DNA from: Peptoniphilus obesi ph1
Lineage (GTDB): Bacteria > Bacillota > Clostridia > Tissierellales > Peptoniphilaceae
Length of the DNA: 37,951 nt
Direction: 5' to 3'
Assembly (NCBI RefSeq): GCF_000311865.1
Contig: NZ_HE978580.1
Location: 96,427-134,377, forward strand
Position 1 is the first letter of the stretch, and every line of letters starts with the position of its first letter. Below are positions 17,611 to 26,278 of this stretch, one piece after another. The notes below the pieces were generated by a model that was given only the letters and a program-made list of their open reading frames with translations, searched no databases and was not told the origin of the DNA. The translations under genes and the position numbers were made by a program.

Positions 17611-18120
17611 ATTACCACCTTATTTTTTATAATTTATAATATTACACTTTCGATTAGTATATCATAAACTTGACTATAAATTTTATTCTTATTTATATTT
17701 ATAAGTTTATTAAATTTACTTCTTCATAAACTGCTTTTAATATCAAAAATTTATATATCTAATATTTTATTTTTATTCTTGTTTTAGTTTTTGTAAAAAT
17801 ATTTTGAGTGTAAGTTTTATCAATAAAATTAAAGAATAGTTTGAGATACTAAAAGTAACTTGTGAAATTTAAAATTTTGTTAGCTATTTTGTGTTTATAA
17901 ATTAATAATACTTATATATAACTTGAATAAAATTTATTATTACTAGGCTATCTTACTTAATTAAATTTAATCTTTCTTTTTGCTTTACAGCATAATTTTA
18001 GGCTATTTCTTTTTTATTTCTTATATAAAAATCTCCTTTCCCCTTTCCTTTATTTTACCCCTTTTTTTGACTAAATTTTAATATTTTAAATTATTAAATT
18101 AAATTTTTCTTTTTGTCAAT
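17598..18120 (-). promoter_or_regulatory. Long non-coding leader of surface protein A
   Basis: The gap of 826 bases between the two giant genes has no credible gene. About 500 bases next to gene A are alignable with the region upstream of gene B (23962-24480), e.g. TTGAGATACTAAA, ACTTGAATAAAATTT and GGAGATTTTTATA blocks. A candidate promoter at its far end (18090-18119) would give a leader of roughly 485 bases. The rest of the gap (18120-18310) shows nothing I can name. Confidence 0.55.
18090..18119 (-). promoter_or_regulatory. Candidate promoter of surface protein A
   Basis: The minus strand reads TTGACA (18114-18119), an 18-base spacer and AATAAT (18090-18095). It aligns with TTATCA-18-TATGCT at the same distance upstream of gene B. 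AT-rich context makes chance matches easy; promoters nearer the genes cannot be excluded. Confidence 0.45.
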
Positions 18121-18310
18121 TAGTCTAGATATTTATTGGTTTTTACTTACTTTTTGTAAGTTTTAGCTGTCTTAATTTAAAAAATCGACATAAAGCTTTT
18201 AAAGTTCACGAAGTGCATCCATGAAACTAGGAACAATATTTAATTAATTAGTTGTAAGCTATATTGATTATACTTTATACATGAGATCCACTTTATTTTT
18301 AAATTTACAT

Positions 18311-18350
18311 AAAAAAATTGGCATAGACCTTCTTGTCTATGCCAATTTTT
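18311..18350 (-). terminator. Rho-independent terminator of the 1845-aa surface protein gene
   Basis: A perfect 16-bp stem (arm AAAAATTGGCATAGAC) with a 6-base loop and flanking A/T runs lies about 75 bases after the stop codon. The symmetry would also allow function on the plus strand. Confidence 0.93.
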
Positions 18351-18423
18351 ATAATTTTATTTTGACTTATTTTTAATTAATAAAATTAATTATATTTAGT
18401 CTTAATATCTTGTTTAAATAACT

Positions 18424-21400
18424 TTATTTATTTTTTCTTCTTTTCCCTGTTACAAATAAACCTGCTAAAGAACTTGCCATAAGAGCGAACATTCCACCTA
18501 TTCCTTCTACTCCAGTTTTTGGATTTCCATGTGTCTCTTTTGGAGTTTGAACTTCTTCAACTTCTTCTATTTCCTCTTCTTCTATTTCCTCTTCAACTTC
18601 TTCTGGAACTTCTGGTTCTTCAGGAGGAGTTTCTGGAGGTGTTTCTGGTTCTTCTGGTGGTGTCTCAGGTGGTGTTTCTGGTTCTTCTGGAGGATTTTTT
18701 GGTTCTTCTGGTGGTGTTTCTGGTATGCTTTCGTTTATTAGTTGAACATTCATCATTGTGTTTACATTTAGTCCACGCGGAATAATTAGAACTCCGTTTT
18801 CTAGAATTATTCTGTTGTCTTTTATATAATCATCGTTTAATGGATGTTCTACTTTATAACCATTTGCTTTTATTAGCTCAAATAAGTCTTCTGGTGTTAT
18901 TACATCAACTACTACTTCTCCACTCTTATCGTCTTTATTTATTAGATATACTACATCTTTTGTTTCTCCTGTTACGCTATCTCTAAATTCAAAACGATAT
19001 GTTATGTTTGTTTCTTTGTTCTTATAGCCTGGTACTTCTAGTTCTTTTACTCTATAGTCACTTAGTGGATCTTCTGGATCTTCTATATCTATTAAGATTT
19101 TGTATCCATTTTCTTTGGTTAATTTTACTTCTTTTTCGTCTTTTCCATTTGTTAAAACTACTGTAATTTCATCTGGAAGTTCTGTGTTTTCGTCAAATCT
19201 TAACCATTCTTTATTTATGGATATTTCTTTTTTCTCTTTGACTTTTCTTATTTGAGTGGCACATGGACCTACAACTGCTATATCACGTAAATCTTCATTA
19301 GCTGCTATATTGTAACTTACATAATAATTGTAACGAATATGTGAATTTTCTAGAAAAAATTCAAAAGTAGCATCTCTTAAACTATCTCCCCAAGGACCTA
19401 CATCTTCGCCAATTGTTTGCCATTTTCCTGTATAGTTTGTTACATCCACACTAGGTTCTGTATGAAGTCCATGGATATCAAACATACTTTCTTTTATATA
19501 TTCTGGATGTTCTACATAGTAATAATTAGTAGGATAATAATTTTCTTTATCCTCATCTGATAGTTCCATATAGTCGCTTTGTGAAAATTCTTTACCAGTT
19601 ATTTTGTTTACATATCTTGTTGCCATATTATTATATTCTCCTAAGAATTGACAACCTTCTTCATAACTTCCTGGTCCGCCACCTTCTTGTAAACATTTCC
19701 AAGCATTTCTTACATCAACTGGAATAAATGGTGATTTTCTAACTTGTTCATCATCAACCTCAAAAGTTACTCTAAGCCCTACAACACCTTGATTTTCTCT
19801 GGACCCAAAAGTATATACATCTACTTTTGATAAATCAACATTTCCATAAATTCCAGAGTTCTCAGATGAATATCCCAACTTAGTAATCATATTTAATGGC
19901 TTGCCAAATAAATCCTTATAATCTCCCATTTTATATTCATGAAGCATACTTGAATTTCCAGTCCAGCTATCTTTTGATAATTCAAGTTTTCTTAAATTAT
20001 TCATATAGTTAAGGAATATCTTGTCATTAGCATTTTTATATTCTGCGCTAACTTTAGGTAAATAATCTTTGTTTAAAACTTCTAAAGCAGCAGAATATTC
20101 ATTCCTTTTTTCCCAATTGTTATAGTTTTTATTTAAATGATCTAAAGCTTCTTTATATTCTTCGCTGGTCTTATCTGGGTATTTGGCATTTAAATCAGCT
20201 AAATCTTTTTTATAAAATTCACTTGTTTTATCTGCATATTTATCATTTAAGTCTCTTACAGCTTGTTTGTGTTCATTGATTATATTTATATCATATGCAT
20301 ATTCTTCATTTAATTTTTTTATAGCTTCATTTTTTGTATTCTCGAAGTATTTTTTATAAGCTTCATAAATATCTTCATAATCTATATAAAAACTAGTTTT
20401 TATATATTCATCTTCTAATTCGTAATTATCACCTATAATATGTTCTGGTTTATTTTCATCAGTTAAAAATCTTTTACCTTCTGCTATTTGATTTTTAACA
20501 TCTTCAAGAGAATTATTATATACTTCTTCAAACTGCTTACGTACATTTTCATAAGCTTGATCTGCTGAGATTCCATTTTCTTTTCCAATAATCTCATAGA
20601 CTTCTTTTGGAATAGAGTCTAAAATATTTAATTGTTTATTATATTGAGCCTCTAAGTCATCAAAACTACTTATATATTTAGAATAATTAGAATTCCATTC
20701 ATTAATTCCAAGCTCTTCATCCTTATTAAATATTCTATAAGCTTTTAAGTCATCAAATATTTCAGCAATTTGTTCATTAGTTAATTCATCAGATAATCCA
20801 GCTGCTCTTAAGTTTTTCTTAATCTTTTCTATAACAATTTTTTCTTCATCATCTAATAAATTTTCATAATTTTCTATACCATCATAAATTCCAGAAAATT
20901 TACCATATAAATCATAAATAAAACCATTATTGTTTCCTATCAAGCTAAATTTTACATTTTTTACAAAATTTGGCATCACGATATTATATCCACTTACAGA
21001 AAGACCATGATCAGATGAATTAATACCACGTAAACTAATTTGGTATTCATATTTCCAAGTACCATCTTTTTGTTTAGCACAACGAATTGGTGTTACATCT
21101 ACACCACCTCTAGGTCCATCAATATTGGTTATTCCCATCATAAATAACTTTATTCCAGCAGGTCCAAAATGGATATTGTCTGATAGAAGATCCTTTGCTC
21201 CACCACCTGGTTCATGTCTATTTTCCCAAAAACCAGTATCTACTAGATGGTCTGGACTCATATCAACATGTTTTCCAGTATCTGGTTTATCATCTGGAGA
21301 TTCACCTGAAACATTATCAACTAAAAATCTATAGGTTTCATCAACATAGCCTTTATCATCTTTGTTTAAATCATAAGCAACAAATTTATTAGATTTTGTT

Positions 21401-23961
21401 AATTTCACATCATCTAAGGTCATTAAGTTATCAATAAATTTATCGTCATCAATGCGAGTATTTATTCTATAATCTCCATAACGACCATAGCCATTAGCAA
21501 TCTGAACACCTATGTCAAAAGAAGACACTCCATGAGTTTTCATTTCTATAGATATAGAGTCTAAAGAATTTTTATCATATTTTAGAATATATCCTTCAAC
21601 AAGTTCTCCATAATTATAGACGCTCTTACCTACTTTTAGACCAATCTTATATTTATCTCCAGTATATTCACTAGGAGCTCCACCAGAATTTCCATAAAAT
21701 CCATTTATATCAAATGTACCTGGTTTAATAAATTCTGGGTGGTTAAAAATAGTGCTGTAGGTATCGGACTTCATGTCATATAAGGTTTTCTTAATAACCT
21801 TATCAACATCTTCATCACTCTCATAAATTTTTCCAATGTTATCATAATTACCAGTTCCTGGTTTATAAGATGAAAAATCTTCATTAGGATCTCCAATCCT
21901 ATAAGAACCAAATGCTGTTGGATTACCCTCACTCAACCCATCTAATATTTTTGCTCCTAATCCAATATTTGGTGATTTTTCAACTTGACTTTCATCAATA
22001 TCAAATTCAACCATAAAGGTAACTGGTCCACCACTTTGAGGATTAATTATCCTAAAATGTCTGTAATGCTCTCCTGCTCTGAAAATATAGTCATTTGAAT
22101 ACTTACCATAAATACTGTCATACTTATCTTCATCAAGACCATCTTTAGGATTATCATTACTATAAGATAGATTGACAAACTCATCGAATTCTACAACCTT
22201 ATGATCTAGATAATTTCTACCTTTTAAATCATTGTAATATGGAATTGAAAAATTATTTTCTTTATGCTTATATTCTTCATTATTCCAATCACTTTCTATT
22301 AGATTATTATTTTCTTCATAATCTTTATAAATTAAATCTCTAGTTGATTTATCTCTAGTATTAACAATGCCAAGTTCAATATTATCAACATCTCTATTTT
22401 TATAAGAATAAGTTCCATCAGAATTTTTTATATATTCTTGTAATCCATTTAAGATAAATTTAATATTTTTTGACATAGTAGGTGCATATATATCAAGATT
22501 TGTAGAGGAATACTTACTATTTGATGTTATAGCATTAAAAGAAACTTGATATCTATATTTATAGGATCCATCTTCATTTCTCATAGCATATCCTATAGGT
22601 GAAACATCCACATATCCATTATCTTCAGATTTTGACATAATAGATTCATCTGATTTAAGGTTTAAACCAAATCTATAAACATAATCTACTATATTTTTTT
22701 GGTCTTCATCTGTTATTCCTTTAAATTCATCTTTATGGTCTTTAATATAGGTGTTTACAACTGCTGCCATGTAGGCTCTATCTAAGATTTCATCATAATG
22801 TTGTTCTCCCCATTCATTCATCAACATGCTAGGAGTAACTCTCATTACTTCTTTTATTTTTTCAAGATCTTGTTCCTTATTTGAAGAATCTATTCCTTCA
22901 TAGAATTCATAATAGGTGTTTCCATCTTCATCTACAAGTTCTCTTACATAAGCTCCTTGACTTTTTACGGTATCACTACCACTATGATTTGCTCTAGGTT
23001 TATATAAAGGATTTTTCACGTCTTTATAATAATTTTTTATATCATCAGATTCTGATCCAATCGCTGTCTTTCCTGTATGACTTTTTAAGTATCCTGGTTG
23101 ATACCCAGAATCTAACTTATAAACTTTATCTGACTCTAAATCATGAGCATATGCGTAACCTCTTTCATCTACATAAGTCTTGAATCCTTTCGCAGAATAA
23201 ATAGTATCTCCATTTTTTAAAGTAATTCTGTAAAAATTAGATTTTTCATTTTCTTCTAAGTCCAAAAGATTCATTTCTTTTAGTTTTGGTATCCACTCTT
23301 GGATTTTTGCAAAGGATGAGGCATTCTTTTTGTATTCTTCAAATTCTTGATCTATTTCTTCTTGGGTTAATTCTTTTCCTTTTTTGAATTTATATGTTCC
23401 ATCATTTTCAACTACTATTGCATGGTCTTGGAAGTTTTTGTTGTAGTTTTCATCTTCGTATACATGGTTGTAACGGAATGGTCCTTTGCCTGTTAGGTCT
23501 TTTTTGATTTCTTCTATTTCTGTTATGCTGTAGTTTTTGTTTTCTTCTTTTTCTAGTTGAGAGTTGTCTACCCCTTGTGGGATTACTGTTCCTTTTTCGC
23601 TTTCGACTTCTTCTATTTCTGTTATAGCATATGGGTTTTCTTTTTCGCTTTTGGATCCTACTTCTTCTATGTTTGTTATGCTATAGTCTTCTGAGTTTAT
23701 GTTTTCTGTTTCTTCTTTTGTTTCTTTATCTTCTCTTTCTTTTGTTTGTGTCTTATCTTCTACTTCTATTTCTGTGACACTGTATGTTTCTTCTTTTTCC
23801 GTATTATTCTCTTTTTCATATGATTCAGAGACTACGGCTTCTTTTGTTCCAGTATCTGTGCTATTTTCTGCTTCTTGAGCATAAGCTGGTTGTACTTGAG
23901 TTACTAGCACTAAGCCTAAGGCTCCTGGTATTAAGTATTGTTTAATATTTTTCTTATTCAT
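18424..23961 (-). CDS. Giant NPKTG-anchored surface protein B (1845 aa)
   Basis: Paralogue of protein A with the same plan: identical first 32 residues including the signal peptide, acidic head with YSxTEIEE-like motifs, two large units (opening near 450 and 955), Cna-B-like domain (INKEWL near 1575), stalk and sorting signal NPKTG at 1813. Unit 2 carries a ~320-residue helical, charged insert (~1012-1335), far longer than in A, with four ~19-residue repeats (LNxKYxDKTSExYKxAL). The stalk here is PETPPEEP repeats, unlike the Lys/Glu stalk of A. DNA at both ends is nearly identical to A while the middle has diverged. Own leader and terminator, so separately transcribed. Adhesin role is inferred. 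Confidence 0.93.
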   Translation of the reverse strand: MNKKNIKQYLIPGALGLVLVTQVQPAYAQEAENSTDTGTKEAVVSESYEKENNTEKEETYSVTEIEVEDKTQTKEREDKETKEETENINSEDYSITNIEEVGSKSEKENPYAITEIEEVESEKGTVIPQGVDNSQLEKEENKNYSITEIEEIKKDLTGKGPFRYNHVYEDENYNKNFQDHAIVVENDGTYKFKKGKELTQEEIDQEFEEYKKNASSFAKIQEWIPKLKEMNLLDLEENEKSNFYRITLKNGDTIYSAKGFKTYVDERGYAYAHDLESDKVYKLDSGYQPGYLKSHTGKTAIGSESDDIKNYYKDVKNPLYKPRANHSGSDTVKSQGAYVRELVDEDGNTYYEFYEGIDSSNKEQDLEKIKEVMRVTPSMLMNEWGEQHYDEILDRAYMAAVVNTYIKDHKDEFKGITDEDQKNIVDYVYRFGLNLKSDESIMSKSEDNGYVDVSPIGYAMRNEDGSYKYRYQVSFNAITSNSKYSSTNLDIYAPTMSKNIKFILNGLQEYIKNSDGTYSYKNRDVDNIELGIVNTRDKSTRDLIYKDYEENNNLIESDWNNEEYKHKENNFSIPYYNDLKGRNYLDHKVVEFDEFVNLSYSNDNPKDGLDEDKYDSIYGKYSNDYIFRAGEHYRHFRIINPQSGGPVTFMVEFDIDESQVEKSPNIGLGAKILDGLSEGNPTAFGSYRIGDPNEDFSSYKPGTGNYDNIGKIYESDEDVDKVIKKTLYDMKSDTYSTIFNHPEFIKPGTFDINGFYGNSGGAPSEYTGDKYKIGLKVGKSVYNYGELVEGYILKYDKNSLDSISIEMKTHGVSSFDIGVQIANGYGRYGDYRINTRIDDDKFIDNLMTLDDVKLTKSNKFVAYDLNKDDKGYVDETYRFLVDNVSGESPDDKPDTGKHVDMSPDHLVDTGFWENRHEPGGGAKDLLSDNIHFGPAGIKLFMMGITNIDGPRGGVDVTPIRCAKQKDGTWKYEYQISLRGINSSDHGLSVSGYNIVMPNFVKNVKFSLIGNNNGFIYDLYGKFSGIYDGIENYENLLDDEEKIVIEKIKKNLRAAGLSDELTNEQIAEIFDDLKAYRIFNKDEELGINEWNSNYSKYISSFDDLEAQYNKQLNILDSIPKEVYEIIGKENGISADQAYENVRKQFEEVYNNSLEDVKNQIAEGKRFLTDENKPEHIIGDNYELEDEYIKTSFYIDYEDIYEAYKKYFENTKNEAIKKLNEEYAYDINIINEHKQAVRDLNDKYADKTSEFYKKDLADLNAKYPDKTSEEYKEALDHLNKNYNNWEKRNEYSAALEVLNKDYLPKVSAEYKNANDKIFLNYMNNLRKLELSKDSWTGNSSMLHEYKMGDYKDLFGKPLNMITKLGYSSENSGIYGNVDLSKVDVYTFGSRENQGVVGLRVTFEVDDEQVRKSPFIPVDVRNAWKCLQEGGGPGSYEEGCQFLGEYNNMATRYVNKITGKEFSQSDYMELSDEDKENYYPTNYYYVEHPEYIKESMFDIHGLHTEPSVDVTNYTGKWQTIGEDVGPWGDSLRDATFEFFLENSHIRYNYYVSYNIAANEDLRDIAVVGPCATQIRKVKEKKEISINKEWLRFDENTELPDEITVVLTNGKDEKEVKLTKENGYKILIDIEDPEDPLSDYRVKELEVPGYKNKETNITYRFEFRDSVTGETKDVVYLINKDDKSGEVVVDVITPEDLFELIKANGYKVEHPLNDDYIKDNRIILENGVLIIPRGLNVNTMMNVQLINESIPETPPEEPKNPPEEPETPPETPPEEPETPPETPPEEPEVPEEVEEEIEEEEIEEVEEVQTPKETHGNPKTGVEGIGGMFALMASSLAGLFVTGKRRKNK
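20020..20250 (-). repeat. Four ~19-residue helical repeats in surface protein B
   Basis: Four consecutive units starting LNDKYADKTSEFY, LNAKYPDKTSEEY, LNKNYNNWEKRNEY and LNKDYLPKVSAEY lie within the coiled-coil-like insert. The first two are closest. No counterpart exists in protein A. Confidence 0.8.
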
Positions 23962-23974
23962 TAATAATCACCAT
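23954..23974 (-). CDS. Candidate six-codon mini-ORF overlapping the start of surface protein B
   Basis: ATG after AAGGTGATAAT opens MVIINE and ends at TAA inside the first codons of the main gene, the same arrangement as before protein A. Unproven. Confidence 0.3.
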   Translation of the reverse strand: MVIINE

Positions 23975-24440
23975 ATTATCACCTTATTTTTTATAATATT
24001 ATACTCCAAGTGAGTATATCATAAACTTAACTATAAATCTCTTTATTTTCAGTTTATATTATTTTTGAGTTTTTAAGATAAATTTTTTATTTAGTTTTAA
24101 TGTTTATTTTTTATTATTGCTTTAGCTTTTATAAAATGTTTTGATTTTATTTTTTTGTGAAAATTAAATACTACTTTAAGATTTGAGATACTAAAGATAA
24201 TTCGTGAATTTTAAATATTCATTAGTTATTTTCTATATTTATAAGTGAATAAAACTTATATAATTTGAATAAAATTTGATATCAACAGCTGTCTTTCTTT
24301 TTTAATTGAGTTAAATAAATTAGTTTCTATTTTTGTTCTATGAGATAATTTTAGCTTATCTATTCTTAACTTCTTCCTATAAAAATCTCCTTTCTCATCT
24401 TTACTATATTTTACTCCTTTTTGTAGATAAAAGTTAATAA
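23962..24440 (-). promoter_or_regulatory. Long non-coding leader of surface protein B
   Basis: Homologous along most of its length to the leader of protein A, with indels. It holds two SD-like AAAGGAG tracts near its 5' end without a following start codon, and no conserved reading frame. Together with the terminator at 24524-24577 this accounts for the 628-base gap before the ABC operon. Confidence 0.55.
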
Positions 24441-24445
24441 TTTTA

Positions 24446-24475
24446 AGCATATGCCTTAATTGTTCTTTTTGATAA
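24446..24475 (-). promoter_or_regulatory. Candidate promoter of surface protein B
   Basis: The minus strand reads TTATCA (24470-24475), an 18-base spacer and TATGCT (24446-24451), aligned with the better TTGACA-18-AATAAT of gene A. Weak on its own; supported only by the alignment. Confidence 0.35.
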
Positions 24476-24523
24476 CTAAAGTATATAGTTTGCTATATAT
24501 TATTTACATTATGAAATATTTCT

Positions 24524-24577
24524 AAAAAAATAACATCCAGCAATGACTTCCCATATATATTCAATACCGAATGTTAT
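24524..24577 (-). terminator. Rho-independent terminator of the aromatic ABC operon
   Basis: A long stem (about 17 pairs with one mismatch and some G-T pairs, arm ATAACATTCGGTATTGA) followed by seven Ts sits just after the ATPase stop. Confidence 0.9.
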
Positions 24578-24589
24578 CTTATCTATTTA

Positions 24590-25363
24590 TTAACTTGCTT
24601 TTCTTAAATCACAAAGAATATTTTTTGTGTAAAGTTCGTTTAATTCTTCTTCGCTTATGTCTTTTGCTAAGACATCCAAAACAACTTTTCCTTTATTTAG
24701 CATGATAATTCTTTTTGAATATTCTACTGCATTTCTTAGGTTGTGAGTTATCATCAAGGTTGTTATTTTTTCCTTGCTTATTAAATCTCTTGTCTTGTCC
24801 ATAACTATTTTTGATGTTTTTGGATCAAGGGCTGCTGTGTGTTCATCAAGTAAAAGCAAATCAGGATGGTTTATTGTTGCCATTAGTAGGGATAAGGATT
24901 GTCTTTGTCCTCCTGATAAAAATTTAACTTGGGTTGATAATTTATCTTCTAGTCCTAGGTCTAATTCTTTTAATTTTTTTACTATCAAGTCTACATTAGA
25001 GTTTCTAAGTAGGCTTTTTAAGCTGAAGTCTTTTCCTTTTTTTAAGGCGATTGACATGTTTTCTAAAATGTTTAGGCTTGGAGAAACTCCCATTGATGGG
25101 TCTTGGTTTACCTTGCCTATATATTTAGCTCTTTTTTCTTCTGGAAGTTTGCTTAAGTCTAGACCACCTAGTTGTATGCTTCCTTCATCATTTATAATGC
25201 TTCCGCTTATCATATTGAATAAGGTTGATTTACCGCAACCGTTTGGACCTAATATAGTAGTACAAACATTTTCTTCTATTGTAAGAGAAAAGTTGTCGAA
25301 TACTTTTTGTTCCTCTGGTGTTGCTGGGTAAAAAGTCTTGCTTAAATTTTTAATTTCTAACAT
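24590..25363 (-). CDS. ABC transporter ATP-binding protein (TrpZ-like)
   Basis: 257-residue ATPase of the importer. Walker A GPNGCGKST (39-47), ABC signature LSGGQRQ (149-155), Walker B LLLLDE (169-174 region) and the switch His (MITHNL) are all present, so it should be active. AGGAGG precedes the ATG, 9 bases after the permease gene. It is the last gene of the SBP-permease-ATPase operon behind the Tyr-type T-box, matching the TrpXYZ gene order. It energises import of an aromatic amino acid, by inference from the operon. Confidence 0.93.
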   Translation of the reverse strand: MLEIKNLSKTFYPATPEEQKVFDNFSLTIEENVCTTILGPNGCGKSTLFNMISGSIINDEGSIQLGGLDLSKLPEEKRAKYIGKVNQDPSMGVSPSLNILENMSIALKKGKDFSLKSLLRNSNVDLIVKKLKELDLGLEDKLSTQVKFLSGGQRQSLSLLMATINHPDLLLLDEHTAALDPKTSKIVMDKTRDLISKEKITTLMITHNLRNAVEYSKRIIMLNKGKVVLDVLAKDISEEELNELYTKNILCDLRKAS

Positions 25364-25372
25364 ATTATCCTC

Positions 25373-26260
25373 CTATTTTTCTCTTGCTTTTACTAATCTA
25401 TTTTGTCCTATAATTGCAGTAAAGTTATTGTAGAAAATAAATACTATAACTATTAAAGCCGTTATTAATTTTAAATCGTTTGGATCAAGTCCTAGGTGAA
25501 TTGCTAGTCCTGAAATAATCCTGTATGCTATGGCACCAACTATTGCTCTTGTTGTTATTTTTAGTTTTCTAGAGTTTTTCATAAATGTGTCGCCAATGAT
25601 GATCGATGCTAGGGCTGTAACTATCATTGTTGTTCCCATTTGCGCATCGGCAAATCCTTGGTGTTGTGCCATCAATGATCCACTTAGTGCGACAAAGCCG
25701 TTTGAAAGCATAAATCCTAGCATTATATATTTATTAGGATTTTTTCCTAATGATCTTACTAGTGATTGGTTATCGCCAGTTACTACCAATAGATAGCCTT
25801 GTTCTGTTTTAAAGTAGGCATCCATTATTAATTTTAAAATTACTACTAATATAATTAATATTACTATCTTTGGCATGAAGCTAAATTTTGTAAATATTGA
25901 GTCGTATTCAAATAGTGGAACGTTACTTTTTCCTGTTATTCTAAGATTTATAGAATATAGCATGGTCATGGTAAGTATTCCTGCAAGTAGGGCATCAACT
26001 TTTAACTTCTTATATAGAATATAAGTTATAAATCCTGCTGCTAATCCTCCTACAAAACTAAGTATCATTGCTGCTATAGCGTTCATTCCGTTTAAAACGC
26101 AAGCTGCAAATATAAAGGCTCCTAGCGGGAATGTTCCTTCTACTGAAAGGTCTGCTAAATTTAAAACCTTATAGGTTAAAACTACTCCTATTGCTAAAAA
26201 AGAAAAGATTAATCCTATTTCTAATGATGACATCAATACTGACGATAATCCTTGTAGCAT
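25373..26260 (-). CDS. ABC transporter permease (TrpY-like)
   Basis: 295-residue membrane protein of the branched-chain-type (LivH-like) permease fold with about eight hydrophobic segments. It shows ADLSVEGTFPLGAF near residues 36-49 and the MTTMIVTALASIIIGD stretch near 208-227 that forms the coupling-helix region. In TrpXYZ-type importers a single permease gene makes a homodimer, and no second permease is present here. SD AGGAGG, 5 bases before ATG; 18 bases after the lipoprotein gene. It is likely shared with the separate lipoprotein encoded at 27634-28626. Confidence 0.92.
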   Translation of the reverse strand: MLQGLSSVLMSSLEIGLIFSFLAIGVVLTYKVLNLADLSVEGTFPLGAFIFAACVLNGMNAIAAMILSFVGGLAAGFITYILYKKLKVDALLAGILTMTMLYSINLRITGKSNVPLFEYDSIFTKFSFMPKIVILIILVVILKLIMDAYFKTEQGYLLVVTGDNQSLVRSLGKNPNKYIMLGFMLSNGFVALSGSLMAQHQGFADAQMGTTMIVTALASIIIGDTFMKNSRKLKITTRAIVGAIAYRIISGLAIHLGLDPNDLKLITALIVIVFIFYNNFTAIIGQNRLVKAREK

Positions 26261-26278
26261 TGTTTCCTCCTAAATTTC

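Noticed and set aside
18519-18785. Leu- or Phe/Trp-rich plus-strand frames opposite the stalk of surface protein B
   Set aside because: Antisense reading of GAA/CCA-type repeats; composition is an artefact of the repeat.
12603-23961. Idea that the acidic heads are fibronectin-binding repeats because of the TEIEE motifs
   Set aside because: Only the short EIEE string resembles those repeats; the flanking pattern does not, so no specific ligand can be claimed.
24256-24450. 64-codon minus-strand frame upstream of surface protein B
   Set aside because: Its frame is not kept in the homologous leader of gene A and no proper ribosome site precedes it.
12189-24589. Search for insertion sequences, integrases or CRISPR-like arrays around the surface locus
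   Set aside because: No transposase-like frame, terminal inverted repeats with target duplication, or regular repeat-spacer pattern was found; the 45-bp repeats are head-to-tail without spacers.
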